A DNA stretch of 64,000 bases, taken from contig NZ_CP109131.1 in the NCBI RefSeq assembly GCF_035917995.1, forward strand, positions 4,960,001 through 5,024,000, in the 5' to 3' direction. The position numbers were made by a program, and so were the translations under genes. Under the pieces are notes generated by a model. It was not told where the DNA came from. It saw nothing but the letters and a program-made list of their open reading frames with translations, and made no database searches. This document shows positions 25,700 to 34,713 of this stretch, piece by piece. The DNA is from Streptosporangium sp. NBC_01755. GTDB lineage: Bacteria > Actinomycetota > Actinomycetes > Streptosporangiales > Streptosporangiaceae. Each line of letters starts with the position of its first letter. The stretch's first letter is position 1.

Positions 25700-26601
25700 G
25701 GCTGATCACTGACTGAGTCGATCCAGATCACCTCTGGTGAGTGGGCGAGCTCATCCGCGGTCCTGATGCACAAGCCGTCGAAATGGTAAAGGTCTCCGTC
25801 CGTCACCGCGCAGTGCAGGATGAACGGTGGTCCTTCGATGGTCGTGACCGGCCCGAAGGTGTGGACGTCGACGACCGTGACGTAGAGGACCTTGAACGTC
25901 GACAGGCTCTGCCGCAGGAGAGAACGGACGAGGGAGACGACTTTACCGGGATCATGTTCGCCGTTCTGGACGGCCTGGCGGCCTGCTTCCAGCGCCGTGT
26001 AGATGCTTCCGACCTCTGCGAGCCGCTCCGCGGGCAGGAAACGCAGCCGGGAGGAGAGGGGGACTCCGCTGCCTCTCAGCCGGACGCAGGGGACGTGCCT
26101 GATCTCGCAGTCGATCATGAGGTCCTGGGTGGCACGCTGGACCAGCAGGGCCTGTTCGATGTCTTTCATTCCGAAGTAGCTGGCCGTCGGGCGGCACAGG
26201 GAGATCCACCGGATGGCGCCGGTGACCTGGCCGCGTGAGGCGAAGTCGAAGACGGAATTGTTGAGCCGTTGGTGGCGCTCGCCCTGGTCGATGAAGGTCG
26301 CGTACTCCGGCGGGTACATCTCCTGGTCGTCGGAGGAGATGACGATGGTGGCACCGCGGGACTCGGCCAGGGCGATGTCGGCGTCGAGGTCGTACTGGTA
26401 GACGCTGCCGGGAAAGAGCTGGATCCGGTTGGGGTAGACCGTCACGATCGTCTGATCGTTTTCGTTCGCCGACCGCTGGATGAGTTCGCCGTGGGCGTTG
26501 TGCAGCGCGCCGAGCGTGTGGATGGAGCCGATCGACTGACCGGTTCCCCAGAGCTCTCGCAGGATCGGGCGGGCGTCGGCGACGGACTTGATGTGCAGCA
26601 A
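25696..26601 (-). CDS. Pantoate-beta-alanine-ligase (PanC)-like ATP-dependent ligase
   Basis: 301 aa from ATG 26601. It matches PanC over its length: HTLGALHNAH (PanC has the HIGH-type MGALHxGH), SSDDQEMYPPE, SYFGMKDIEQALLVQR, and the KMSKS-like LSSRLRFLP. Departures include Asn-Ala in place of Glu-Gly in the HIGH-like motif and a replaced pantoate-pocket segment (VTVYPNRIQLFPGS for the usual FVNPxQF). PanC activates an acid as acyl-adenylate and couples it to an amine. With the changed pocket and no other pan gene nearby, I infer a repurposed amide-forming ligase acting on another acid, possibly with the HisS-like proteins encoded downstream. Confidence 0.8.
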   Translation of the reverse strand: MLHIKSVADARPILRELWGTGQSIGSIHTLGALHNAHGELIQRSANENDQTIVTVYPNRIQLFPGSVYQYDLDADIALAESRGATIVISSDDQEMYPPEYATFIDQGERHQRLNNSVFDFASRGQVTGAIRWISLCRPTASYFGMKDIEQALLVQRATQDLMIDCEIRHVPCVRLRGSGVPLSSRLRFLPAERLAEVGSIYTALEAGRQAVQNGEHDPGKVVSLVRSLLRQSLSTFKVLYVTVVDVHTFGPVTTIEGPPFILHCAVTDGDLYHFDGLCIRTADELAHSPEVIWIDSVSDQP

Positions 26602-26637
26602 CGCGCACCTCTCGGCAAAGGGATCTCGGTAGACGAT

Positions 26638-28500
26638 TCAGGAATGGGGAGAGACCTCGGCAACCTGCCCTCCCCAGCGAGCGGACAGGTCGATGGCGTC
26701 GTTCAGGTGGTCGGCGAAGCCCGAAGGATGCCGCACGCGGATCTTGACCGGCACGCTTCGTCTTGAGGGCCTTGTCGGAACGGACCCGCTCAGCAGGGCC
26801 TGCGCTGCGGCGTGCGTGTCGTAGGCGGCTTCGAAATGGCTGTCGGCAGTTGGAGCCGAAGCTCGTGCTTCGAGGTCGGCGCGAGGAAGCAGCGTGGTGT
26901 CGTGGAGCGCGAGTTGTCGGCACGTGTCCCGAAGCACGGTGTCGTCGATGAGGTGATCGAGAAAGGCGATCAACAACTCCCGGCTCTCGTCACGGTCGGT
27001 GTAGATCGCGCTACGGACTCGGCTACGGAGGATCCGGTGGAAGTAGCACTCGGCGTGGATCTCATCGAAGGCTTTGGACAGGACCCGGCCGAGCCGTCCC
27101 TCTTGCCCTGCGACGAAAGCCGGAAGTGCGTCGAGGACTTCGGTCGGCCGCAGACCGGCCCAGTGGGCCATGCCCCGGACGGTCGTGCGGGCCCAGCCGG
27201 AGCCGATCAAGATCTCATCCGCGAGCAGGAGTCGTAGGCCGGCCCGGTTCTCTTCGATGTCGAGGGTGGTGTGCTGGAGGACTCCCTCGTAGTCGACCGA
27301 AGGATCCGGGCGGATCGTGATCAGCCCGAGCTTCTCGCGGTCAGCGTCATAGCTGGTGTTCGGCAGGATCCACAGCGGGTGGATCAGCAGGCTCGGGAAG
27401 GACAGAAAGAGTTCGTCATAGGCGGCCCGGAACTCACTCAGAGTCTCGCCGGGGAGCCCGAAGATGAGTTCTGCGCCGACATGGCCACCGGCGGCGATCA
27501 CACGCTGGGCCATCGCGGTCATCTCCGAGCGTCCGAGCTCTGACCTGCCGGCGAGTTGTAAGGCGGGACGGCTCATCGTCTGCAGCGCCAGGTACACGTT
27601 GGTGTGGATGCCCCCGGCCTGGAAGACGGCCAGAATCTCCTCGACAGTTTTCGCGTGGTTCTTGGCCCAGTTCACATGAACGGTGTGGGGAGAGCCGTGC
27701 CGTTGGAGCGCTCGCACCAGCATGTGGGCGACTTCCACGTCTTGGCGGAGGATGCCGAAGTTCGCGTCGCAGAGGAAGATCGTGTCGATTCCGGCACTGC
27801 CGATGACGTCGATCTCTGTTTCGAGCCGATCAGATGCGGCCTTCGTCAGCTTCTGGCCCACGGCTCCGCCCCAGTGGCAGAACGCGCAGTGATACGGACA
27901 TCCCCGGTTCGTCTCCCACAGCGCGACGTCGAACTGTGTCAGGTCCAGGCCCGGCCGCAGGTAGGCAGACGGTGTCTCGTCGAGGGACGCCATCCGAGGT
28001 CGATCAGCGGTCGCGACGACCGTGCCTGACTGCCGGAAGGCGAGACCCTCGATGTCCGCCCACGCGGGAATGCCGTCGCGGATCGAATGGACGAGTTCGC
28101 ATATCGTCCGTTCGCCCTCCCCGGTGATCACCAAATCCAGTTCCGGGAGTTCACGAAGCCAGCGTTCGCCCTGGTGGGACACGTGGTTGCCACCGAACAC
28201 GATGACCGCGTCGGGCAGGAGCTGGCGGAGGGTGGGCAGCATCTGCCGGTAGGCGATCACGTTCCAGCCCTGGCAGGAGAAGCCCAGAAGATCTGGTTGG
28301 GCTGCGCGGATCTCTTCGATGATCGAGGCAAGGCTCGTACCCGACAGGAACGTGTGGAGGGAGATCTCCACATTGTCCCTGAGCCGTTCATCGCCGACCA
28401 GAGCCGCGTTGAGCAGCATGATTCCCAGGGGCGTGTAGGCAATCTTCGTCTCGCCTGAGAGATCTACCAAACTGATCCTGAATTCACCGGCGGAGGTCAC
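26638..28500 (-). CDS. Cobalamin-binding-domain radical SAM enzyme
   Basis: 620 aa from GTG 28500. Residues 1-165 look like a class B B12-binding Rossmann domain (ISLVDLSGETKIAYTPLGIM, then IVFGGNHVSHQGERW) without a DxHxxG motif, as usual for this class. The radical SAM core carries the 4Fe-4S motif CPYHCAFC at about residue 204, followed by SAM-site residues in FGLPGETLSEF. The 200-residue C-terminus is helical. Such enzymes perform methylations of unactivated carbons, ring rearrangements or cyclisations. It is the first gene of the operon, 36 bp before the PanC-like gene. An IS element lies 50 bp upstream and may have separated it from its native promoter. Confidence 0.88.
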   Translation of the reverse strand: MTSAGEFRISLVDLSGETKIAYTPLGIMLLNAALVGDERLRDNVEISLHTFLSGTSLASIIEEIRAAQPDLLGFSCQGWNVIAYRQMLPTLRQLLPDAVIVFGGNHVSHQGERWLRELPELDLVITGEGERTICELVHSIRDGIPAWADIEGLAFRQSGTVVATADRPRMASLDETPSAYLRPGLDLTQFDVALWETNRGCPYHCAFCHWGGAVGQKLTKAASDRLETEIDVIGSAGIDTIFLCDANFGILRQDVEVAHMLVRALQRHGSPHTVHVNWAKNHAKTVEEILAVFQAGGIHTNVYLALQTMSRPALQLAGRSELGRSEMTAMAQRVIAAGGHVGAELIFGLPGETLSEFRAAYDELFLSFPSLLIHPLWILPNTSYDADREKLGLITIRPDPSVDYEGVLQHTTLDIEENRAGLRLLLADEILIGSGWARTTVRGMAHWAGLRPTEVLDALPAFVAGQEGRLGRVLSKAFDEIHAECYFHRILRSRVRSAIYTDRDESRELLIAFLDHLIDDTVLRDTCRQLALHDTTLLPRADLEARASAPTADSHFEAAYDTHAAAQALLSGSVPTRPSRRSVPVKIRVRHPSGFADHLNDAIDLSARWGGQVAEVSPHS

Positions 28501-28550
28501 GTCGATTTCCCCGGATCCTTGGCGAGCAGAGCGGCAAATGCCTCGACCTC

Positions 28551-29992
28551 GTACTACATTCGCAGATCTTGGGGTAGTGGGTCGCCGCGCCTTCGGTAGT
28601 GGCTGATCGGCGCGCGGGCTTGGTGGAGTCGGCGGAAGCGTGACCAGGCCAGCACATGCTCGACGCAGGTGACGGCGGCGAGCAGGGTACGGGCGAGCAG
28701 GCGGCGGATCTCGGCCAGGGAGAGAGGGATCAGCCGCGGTGTCGTCAGCTGCTCCTCTCCTTCGTCCGTGGGTCTTTTCCCAGGCGGGCGCGGGTGACGG
28801 CGAGCCAGGCCAGAGCGAGCATGGAGGTGGTGACGTGCCGGTGGAACGGGGTCCACTTGCGGACCTGGTACTCATCCAGGCCGAGCAGGTCCTTGCCGGA
28901 CTCGTTGTTCTCCTCGATCTTCCAGCGCATTCCGGCAACCGAGATCAACTCCGGTACGGCCGTGCCGGCCGGGGCGTGGGCCAGGAAGAACTTCACCTCG
29001 GCCGGGTTGGATATCGAGCGGCGCAGCAGCAGGGTATGGGTGAATCCGGCAGCGGGCGCCTGGTCGGTGACCGTCACCGCGATCGCGGTCCAGTCATACA
29101 CGCGGGCGCCCTTGGTGCCCGCCCCGCACGAGCGGCGTTCCCACACCGACCTCTTCCCCAGAGCCAGCAGCCGATCCAGGACATGGCCCGCGCATTCGCT
29201 CTGTCCGCGCACCCCGACCAGGGGAAGATCGACCGGCACCGCCAGCACGTAGGCGACCTCACGCCGATGGCAGAACTCCCGCAGGTCCGGGTCGCGGCCG
29301 TAGCCGGCGTCGGCGGCGAAGTAGTCCAGTCCCACTCCGGCCGCCAGTTGCCGCTCCAGCATCAACGCCATCAGCTGCGGCTTGGTCAGGAAGTCGCGGT
29401 CTGCGGGTACTCCGGCCCGCGCGCGCCGTTCGGCGTCGGCGGCCCAGCCCTGGGGGAGGTACAACTCTCGGTCGATGAAGGCGTGCCCGCGCTCACTGGC
29501 ATACGACAGCATGCAGATGACCTGGCAGTTCTCCACCTGACCGGTCAACCCGCAATGCTGGTGGGCCACCCCGACCGACCGATCCCCTTTCTTGATCACA
29601 GCGGTGTCGTCGCCAACGAGCACGGCCGGCCCGCCACCCGCCGCCTCGGGCCGCAGACCGGCCACGACGTAATCCCGCACCCGGTCGCGCAACGCGTCGG
29701 CGTCCCACTTGGCGCCGTTCAACAGCCACTCGATCCGATACGCCGTGCCATGCCCGACATGATCGGCCAGCTGCCAGGAGTTCTTGCGGGCCACATCGGC
29801 CAGCAGGCCGCGCACCAGATCCGCGAACGTCGCCCTCGGCTCCGGACGGGTGAACAACGGCCCGGCGATCTCCTCACTCAACTCGCGAAGATCTTCCTCC
29901 CAGGCCACGATCCGATCGTAGGTGATGATGTCCATCATCCCTGGTCAACGGGCTACACCCGGCACTCATTCCATGATCTACGAATGTAGTAC
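28551..29992 (-). mobile_element. IS701-type insertion sequence (about 1.44 kb)
   Basis: The ends are matching inverted repeats: GTACTACATTCGCAGATC at 28551-28568 and its near-perfect complement at 29975-29992 (one mismatch in 18). Inside lies a DDE transposase on the minus strand. If the outer GTAC is counted as target duplication, the true tips start at TACATTCG and the duplication is the 4-bp GTAC; this cannot be settled from one copy. The element sits between the radical SAM gene (start at 28500) and a spacer before the Uma2 gene. Confidence 0.85.
28554..29938 (-). pseudogene. IS701-family DDE transposase, split by a frameshift
   Basis: The main frame begins at ATG 29938 (or 29935) and reads to 28745 (397 aa): ADHVGHGTAYRIEWLLNGAK, VLVGDDTAVIKKG (first catalytic Asp region), LDYFAADAGYGRD (second) and RWKIEENNESGKDLLGLDEY (Glu), the IS701/IS4-like DDE set. 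It stops early at 28745, while the family C-terminus continues in the -1 frame as LTTPRLIPLSLAEIRRLL to 28554 inside the terminal repeat. The frames overlap around 28745-28856. Either a one-base mutation inactivated the element or a -1 shift occurs; no classic slippery heptamer is evident, so I call it a mutation. Confidence 0.8.
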
Positions 29993-30223
29993 CGGGGTCA
30001 CGTGCGGAATGCAAGGCGAGGCGGTGTCCGTGAGCCGTTTCGTGCCCACCCTCGGGCGTGTCCGCTCCCACGGATTCCAGAGCGGCAGGCTGAGGAAGCA
30101 CCCGCCGGTGGGTCTGCGATCTCGTGTCCAACGTAGCCATCAAAACGCACCTCCCTGAGCTGACGGCCAGGGCTGGTCAACGCGGGGCTTCAAGGCGCGT
30201 TACCGCGCCTCAAGCCCCCTCCC
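29993..30223. other. Spacer with nested hairpins, possible transposon-end remnant
   Basis: No gene is supported here. Next to the Uma2 stop are two overlapping hairpins: GGGGCTT...AAGGCGCG pairs with CGCGCCT...AAGCCCC (30184-30218, loop TTAC), and CCCCCTCC pairs with GGAGGGGG (30215-30234). They share CCCC at 30215-30218, so only one can form fully at a time. The second overlaps the Uma2 stop codon and can act as its terminator. Short open frames on the minus strand (to about 30143) end in basic, family-free sequence. The arrangement recalls IS200/IS605 right ends, a tentative comparison from memory. Confidence 0.5.
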
Positions 30224-30868
30224 TCAGGAGGGGGTCGTTGACACTGTGCCCTGGGCGGTCGCGAAGATCGACGTGTCGAGGGTGAAGTCGACCGGTTCTG
30301 GAATGTGCAGGTGCGAGCCCATCTCGACCCGGGTGGAGGTCCGGTACGCCCCTTCCTTGGGGTCGCTGAGGACCGTCACGGTGGCGGGGGTGGCCACGGG
30401 GTCGATGAGGAGCATCACGGGGACGCCGCCGGAGGCGTAGATGTCGGGCTTGCGGTCGCGGTCGTCGGTGACGCTTCCCGGCGACACGATCTCGGCCACC
30501 ATGAGCAGGCCGGAGGAGAGCAGCTCGCGGTCGCCCCAGCGCGGGCAGTCGACCCGGGCCAGCACGAAGTCGGGAACAACCGGGTCATAGGACCCGTCGA
30601 CGCAGACCGCGACGTTGCTCGTGTAAGCCTCCAGATCGCCATCCGTGATCAGTGGGTGGAGCCGTAAGGAAAGGAGCATCGCAGCTCGGGCGTATTCGGG
30701 GGTCCCCAGTGGGCTCACCACCAACCTTCCGCCGATCACCTCGGCACGTAACCCTGGAAGGGAGGGAAGTGCGTCGAAGAGCTCGCGCGGTGTGTGCGGC
30801 AGGGGTCGGGACGCGGTCTCGGGTGATGGCCGCAGATCCGCGTGGCGCCGTCGTAGTTCCATACCCAT
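30224..30868 (-). CDS. Uma2-family endonuclease-like protein (DUF820)
   Basis: 214 aa from ATG 30868. It has the restriction-endonuclease-like PD-(D/E)XK pattern of the Uma2 group: YDPVVPDFVLAR (Asp), LLMVAEIVSPGS (Glu) and DRDRKPDIYASGGV (Lys), with the typical opening LPSLPGLRAEVIGGRLVVSP. Such proteins are very numerous in cyanobacteria and actinomycetes; their role is unknown, with suggestions of mobile-element or defence function. It lies next to an IS element. The last five residues (STTPS) derive from the hairpin region, so the natural C-terminus may have been altered. Confidence 0.85.
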   Translation of the reverse strand: MGMELRRRHADLRPSPETASRPLPHTPRELFDALPSLPGLRAEVIGGRLVVSPLGTPEYARAAMLLSLRLHPLITDGDLEAYTSNVAVCVDGSYDPVVPDFVLARVDCPRWGDRELLSSGLLMVAEIVSPGSVTDDRDRKPDIYASGGVPVMLLIDPVATPATVTVLSDPKEGAYRTSTRVEMGSHLHIPEPVDFTLDTSIFATAQGTVSTTPS

Positions 30869-30952
30869 ATGCCCCTCCGTGCTGTTGTGAACACGCTGAG
30901 TTTTCCAGAGTGAGGGGGTGAAGCGCGGAATTCTGGTGAAAAAGCGAGAGGA

Positions 30953-31600
30953 TCAGACCCAGCCGGGGCGGACGAGGCCGGATTCGTAGGCGATGACGAC
31001 GAGCTGGGCACGGTCGCGGGCATGGAGTTTCATCATGGTCCGGCTGACGTGGGTCTTGGCGGTGGCGGGGCTCATGCAGAGCTTGCCGGCGATCTCGTCG
31101 TTGGTCATGCCGGTGCCGACCAGGGCGAGGACCTCGCGCTCCCGGTCGGTGAGCAGGTCGAGATCGCGGCTGCGGTGCGGCTCCTTGGCACGGCTGGCGT
31201 ACTCGGCGATCAGGCGGCGGGTCACGCCGGGGGAGAGCAGCGCGTCGCCTCCGGCCACCACCCGGACGGCCTGGATGAGCTCGGCCGGTTCGGTGTCCTT
31301 CACCAGGAAGCCGCTGGCGCCGTTGCGGAGGGCCTCGAAGACGTACTCGTCGAGCTCGAAGGTGGTCAAGATGATGATCCTCGGCCCGGGAGGCATCTCC
31401 CGGGTGGCGGTCAGCCCGTCCATGCCGGGCATGCGGATGTCCATCAGGACCACGTCCGGCTCGTGCTCGGCGGCCAGCCGCAGTGCCTGCGCCCCGTCCG
31501 AGGCCTCGGCCACCACGGTCATCCCCGGCTGCGCGTCCAGCAGGGCCCGGAACCCGGCCCTGACGAGGGCCTGGTCGTCGGCGAGGACAATCTTGATCAT
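30953..31600 (-). CDS. NarL/LuxR-family response regulator
   Basis: 215 aa from ATG 31600, overlapping the kinase stop by ATGA. Receiver domain 1-125 with acidic pocket LADDQ and phospho-acceptor Asp in VVLMDIRMPG (about residue 54) and Lys in LVKDTEP; C-terminal LuxR helix-turn-helix LTDREREVLALVGTG then LCMSPATAKTHVSR. It partners the histidine kinase encoded immediately upstream. Targets unknown; autoregulation and the divergent gamma-glutamyltransferase are candidates by position. Confidence 0.95.
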   Translation of the reverse strand: MIKIVLADDQALVRAGFRALLDAQPGMTVVAEASDGAQALRLAAEHEPDVVLMDIRMPGMDGLTATREMPPGPRIIILTTFELDEYVFEALRNGASGFLVKDTEPAELIQAVRVVAGGDALLSPGVTRRLIAEYASRAKEPHRSRDLDLLTDREREVLALVGTGMTNDEIAGKLCMSPATAKTHVSRTMMKLHARDRAQLVVIAYESGLVRPGWV

Positions 31601-32784
31601 TCGGACTCCTCCGGGATCGGCAGCCGGGCCTCGACGCGGAAGCCCCTTCCATGGTGTGCGGCGGTCAGCGTTCCCCCAAGGGCCGAGGCCCGTTCCCGCA
31701 TGCCGGGGACGCCGTTGCCACTGCCGAGATTCTCTCCGGGGGCGTTGCCGCCCGAGTCGGTGACCCGGAGGGTCAGCGCGCGGGGGCCGTAGTCGAGGGC
31801 GACCGTGACCGAGGCGCCCGGGGCGTGCCTGGTGACGTTGGTCAGGGCCTCCTGAACGATGCGGTAGCCGGCCCGGTCGACCCCGGGAGGCAGTGGCCTG
31901 ACCTCGCCGGTGACGTTCTTGACGACCCGCAGCCCGCTGCGCTCGGTGAGCTCGTCGAGCCGGTCCAGGCCGGCGGTCGGGGAGCGGGGCGCGCCGTCGC
32001 GGAGCACGTTGAGCACCGAGCGCATCTCGGTCAGCACGTCCTTGGACGCCTGCTTGATCGTGGTGAGCGCGGTCCGCGCCTGCTCGGGGTGGTCCTCGAT
32101 GAGGTGCAGCGCGGTGGAGGCCTGGACGTGGATGAGGGAGATGTTGTGCGCGAGCACGTCGTGCAGCTCCTGCGCCATGGTCAGCCGCTCCTCGCTGGCC
32201 TGCCGCCGCACCTCCTCCCGCTCCACCCGCTTGTGCTCGGCCTGCCGCTCGTTTCTGGCCCGTACGAACTCCGCCACCGCCAGTACCAGGCCCATCAGCG
32301 CGGCCATCGCGATGTTGTGGAACCAGCCGGGAGAGGGGGCGGGGGCGAACCAGGACGTGTAGACCACGAAGAACACGTAGGCCAGGCCCCATAGCGGCCA
32401 GGCCACCCGCCGGTGGCCGCCGACCACGGCGGTGTGGAACGCGATGATCGGGCTGAGGAAGACCGGGCCGTAGGCGTGGCCCAGGCCGATGAAGAGCAGG
32501 GTCGAGCCCACCGCGACGGCCACGCTGAGCGCCGGGTGGCGGCGCCGGACGGTCAGGGCCAGCGGCCCGGCCAGCAGCAGCACGTAGCCCAGCGGATCGA
32601 GCGGGACGCGGAGCATGCCGGTGTCGTGGATCTGCGACCACTGCACGCCGAGTGTGCCCGCGACCTGGAGGGCCCCCACGAACAGCGGTAGGAGAAGGTC
32701 GACCCAGCGGGGTTTGGCACGCACGCTCAGCACTGTACGTGCGCTTCCATAGCGGTTACGTCCGTTCAGTGAGGTATGTGGCAC
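31597..32784 (-). CDS. NarL-type sensor histidine kinase
   Basis: About 395 aa. The start is set at GTG 32784 because AAGGGA lies six bases upstream; the frame is open to TTG 32835, and GTG 32733 is also possible. Four to five hydrophobic segments (about 25-175) are followed by a HisKA_3 dimerisation domain with the phospho-His in LTMAQELHDVLAHNISLI and an HATPase domain (QEALTNVTRHAPG, then GVPGMRERASALGG). No extracellular sensor domain of size is present, so it senses through the membrane part. It overlaps its response regulator by 4 bp and diverges from the gamma-glutamyltransferase gene, with only about 70 bp between starts. Confidence 0.93.
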   Translation of the reverse strand: MPHTSLNGRNRYGSARTVLSVRAKPRWVDLLLPLFVGALQVAGTLGVQWSQIHDTGMLRVPLDPLGYVLLLAGPLALTVRRRHPALSVAVAVGSTLLFIGLGHAYGPVFLSPIIAFHTAVVGGHRRVAWPLWGLAYVFFVVYTSWFAPAPSPGWFHNIAMAALMGLVLAVAEFVRARNERQAEHKRVEREEVRRQASEERLTMAQELHDVLAHNISLIHVQASTALHLIEDHPEQARTALTTIKQASKDVLTEMRSVLNVLRDGAPRSPTAGLDRLDELTERSGLRVVKNVTGEVRPLPPGVDRAGYRIVQEALTNVTRHAPGASVTVALDYGPRALTLRVTDSGGNAPGENLGSGNGVPGMRERASALGGTLTAAHHGRGFRVEARLPIPEESE

Positions 32785-32855
32785 TACATCCCTTGGGTTA
32801 GGGAAGGGGCTGACAAGGCTCACCGGCTGAGTCAAGCTGTCTGCGGGAGGTCTTC

Positions 32856-34691
32856 ATGATCAGTCGTCGCGTCGCCACCCCCCTGGCGGGGATCCTGGTG
32901 GGAAGTTCCTTACTGCTCGTCCAACCCGCGCTGGCATCTCCATCCGCGGTCTCTCCGCCGGTGTCGCCGCCGCCGCTGTCACCGCCGCTGTCACCGCTGC
33001 TGTCACCGCCGCTGTCGCCGCAGCTGGAGAAGAAACCCGTCGCCGAGGGGTCCGGCGGCGCGGTCTCGACCGTCGACCTCGACGCCAGCAAGGCCGCGCT
33101 GGGCGTGTTGCGCGAGGGCGGCAACGCCATGGACGCCGCGGTCGCCGCGGCGGCCGCCCTGGGCGTGACCGAGCCTTATTCGGCGGGGCTGGCCGGGGGC
33201 GGGTTCATCGTCTACTACGACGCGCGCCGCAAGAAGGTCCACACGATCGACGGCCGGGAGACCGCGCCGAAGGCGATGGGACCGACGTCCCTGGAGGGCA
33301 TCCCGTTCGACGACGCCGTGACCAGCGGACTGTCTGCGGGGGTGCCCGGCAGCGTGGCCCAGTGGGAGCTGGCACTGCGCAGGTTCGGCACGCTCTCGCT
33401 GCGCCAGGCGCTGAAACCCGCGATCGACGTCGCCTCCAAGGGGTTCAAGGTCGACCAGACCTTCTACGACCAGACCGCCGCCAACGCCGCCCGCTTCAAG
33501 GACTTCACCTCCACGGCCAAGCTCTACCTGCCTGGCGGCGCCCCGCCGCCGGTCGGCTCCACCTTCCGCAACCCCGAGCTGGCCGACACCTACCGCAGGC
33601 TCGGCAGGCAGGGAGGGGAGTGGCTGTACGGCGGTGCCCTCGGCGCCGAGGTCGTGGCCACGGTCAAGAAGCCGCCCATCACCCCTGGCTCCACCCGTAA
33701 CGTGCGGCCGGGGCTGATGGAGTTGTCCGACCTGAAGGCGTACCGGGCGCTCGAACGGCCGCCCACGAAGATGACGTACAAGGGCATGGACGTGTACGGC
33801 ATGGCGCCGCCGTCCTCGGGAGGCTCGACGGTCGGTGAGGCGCTCAACATCCTTGAGGCCCTGCCCGAGGTCGGTGAGCACGAGTACCTGGAGGCGTCCA
33901 GGCTCGCCTTCGCCGACCGGGGCAAGTACGTCGGAGACATCCCCGGCGTCCCGCTGAAGGAGCTGCTCTCCGACGGGTTCGCCAAGGAGCGCGCCTGCCT
34001 GATCGGCGAGCGGGCGATGCCGCATCCGGCCGCGCCGGGCGCCCCCGACGGGGTGTACGGGCCGTGCCAGGCGGCGCCGTCCGCCGAGGCCGCCGAGACG
34101 GCCCCAGAGGTGGCGAAGGAGGGGCCGGAGACCACGCACCTGGTGGTCGCGGACCGGTGGGGCAACGTGGTCGCCTACAACATCACCATCGAGTCGACCG
34201 GAGGCAACGGCATCGTCGTCCCCGGCAGGGGCTTCCTGCTCAACAACGAGCTGACCGACTTCACCTTCGGCCCCGCCCCCGGTGACCCGAACCTGCCCGC
34301 GCCGGGCAAGCGGCCCCGCTCCTCGATGGCGCCGACGATCGTCCTGGCCGATGACAGGCCACTGCTCGCGCTGGGTTCCCCCGGCGGCTCGACGATCATC
34401 ACCACCGTGTTGCAGATCCTCCTCGACCGCTGGGACTTCGGCATGTCGCTGCCCGAGGCGCTCGCCGCCCCCCGGGCCACGCAGCGCAACACCGCCCAGA
34501 CCCAGGCCGAGCAGGCGTTCATCGATCGTTACGGCGCCGAGCTCACGCTCCAGGGCCACAGCCTCGTGCTGAACCCCGAGATCGGCGCGGCCACGGCTGT
34601 CGAGTTCCTGCGGAACGGGAGGCTTCAGGCGGTCGCGGAACCGACCCGGCGCGGCGGTGGCAGCGCGCTGGTGGTAAGCGAGCGCAGGTAG
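32856..34691 (+). CDS. ggt: Gamma-glutamyltransferase (secreted)
   Basis: 611 aa from ATG 32856. A signal peptide (residues 1-28, ending PALAS) precedes a low-complexity PLSPPLSP stretch of about 25 residues encoded by CCGCTGTCAC-type repeats. The proenzyme signatures are GGNAMDAAVAAAAALG in the large subunit and the autoprocessing Thr in ETTHLVVADRWGN (about residue 426), giving a small subunit of 186 aa. GGSTIITTVLQI and PRSSMAPTIVLAD are conserved. It transfers or hydrolyses gamma-glutamyl groups from glutathione-like thiols and glutamine outside the cell; in an actinomycete without glutathione the substrate is probably gamma-glutamyl peptides. Confidence 0.95.
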   Translation: MISRRVATPLAGILVGSSLLLVQPALASPSAVSPPVSPPPLSPPLSPLLSPPLSPQLEKKPVAEGSGGAVSTVDLDASKAALGVLREGGNAMDAAVAAAAALGVTEPYSAGLAGGGFIVYYDARRKKVHTIDGRETAPKAMGPTSLEGIPFDDAVTSGLSAGVPGSVAQWELALRRFGTLSLRQALKPAIDVASKGFKVDQTFYDQTAANAARFKDFTSTAKLYLPGGAPPPVGSTFRNPELADTYRRLGRQGGEWLYGGALGAEVVATVKKPPITPGSTRNVRPGLMELSDLKAYRALERPPTKMTYKGMDVYGMAPPSSGGSTVGEALNILEALPEVGEHEYLEASRLAFADRGKYVGDIPGVPLKELLSDGFAKERACLIGERAMPHPAAPGAPDGVYGPCQAAPSAEAAETAPEVAKEGPETTHLVVADRWGNVVAYNITIESTGGNGIVVPGRGFLLNNELTDFTFGPAPGDPNLPAPGKRPRSSMAPTIVLADDRPLLALGSPGGSTIITTVLQILLDRWDFGMSLPEALAAPRATQRNTAQTQAEQAFIDRYGAELTLQGHSLVLNPEIGAATAVEFLRNGRLQAVAEPTRRGGGSALVVSERR

Positions 34692-34713
34692 CCTCTCGCG
34701 GCGGTACACACGG

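Noticed and set aside
28745-28856. Programmed -1 frameshift in the IS701 transposase
   Set aside because: The family is normally a single frame and no good slippery heptamer or downstream structure was seen; mutation is simpler.
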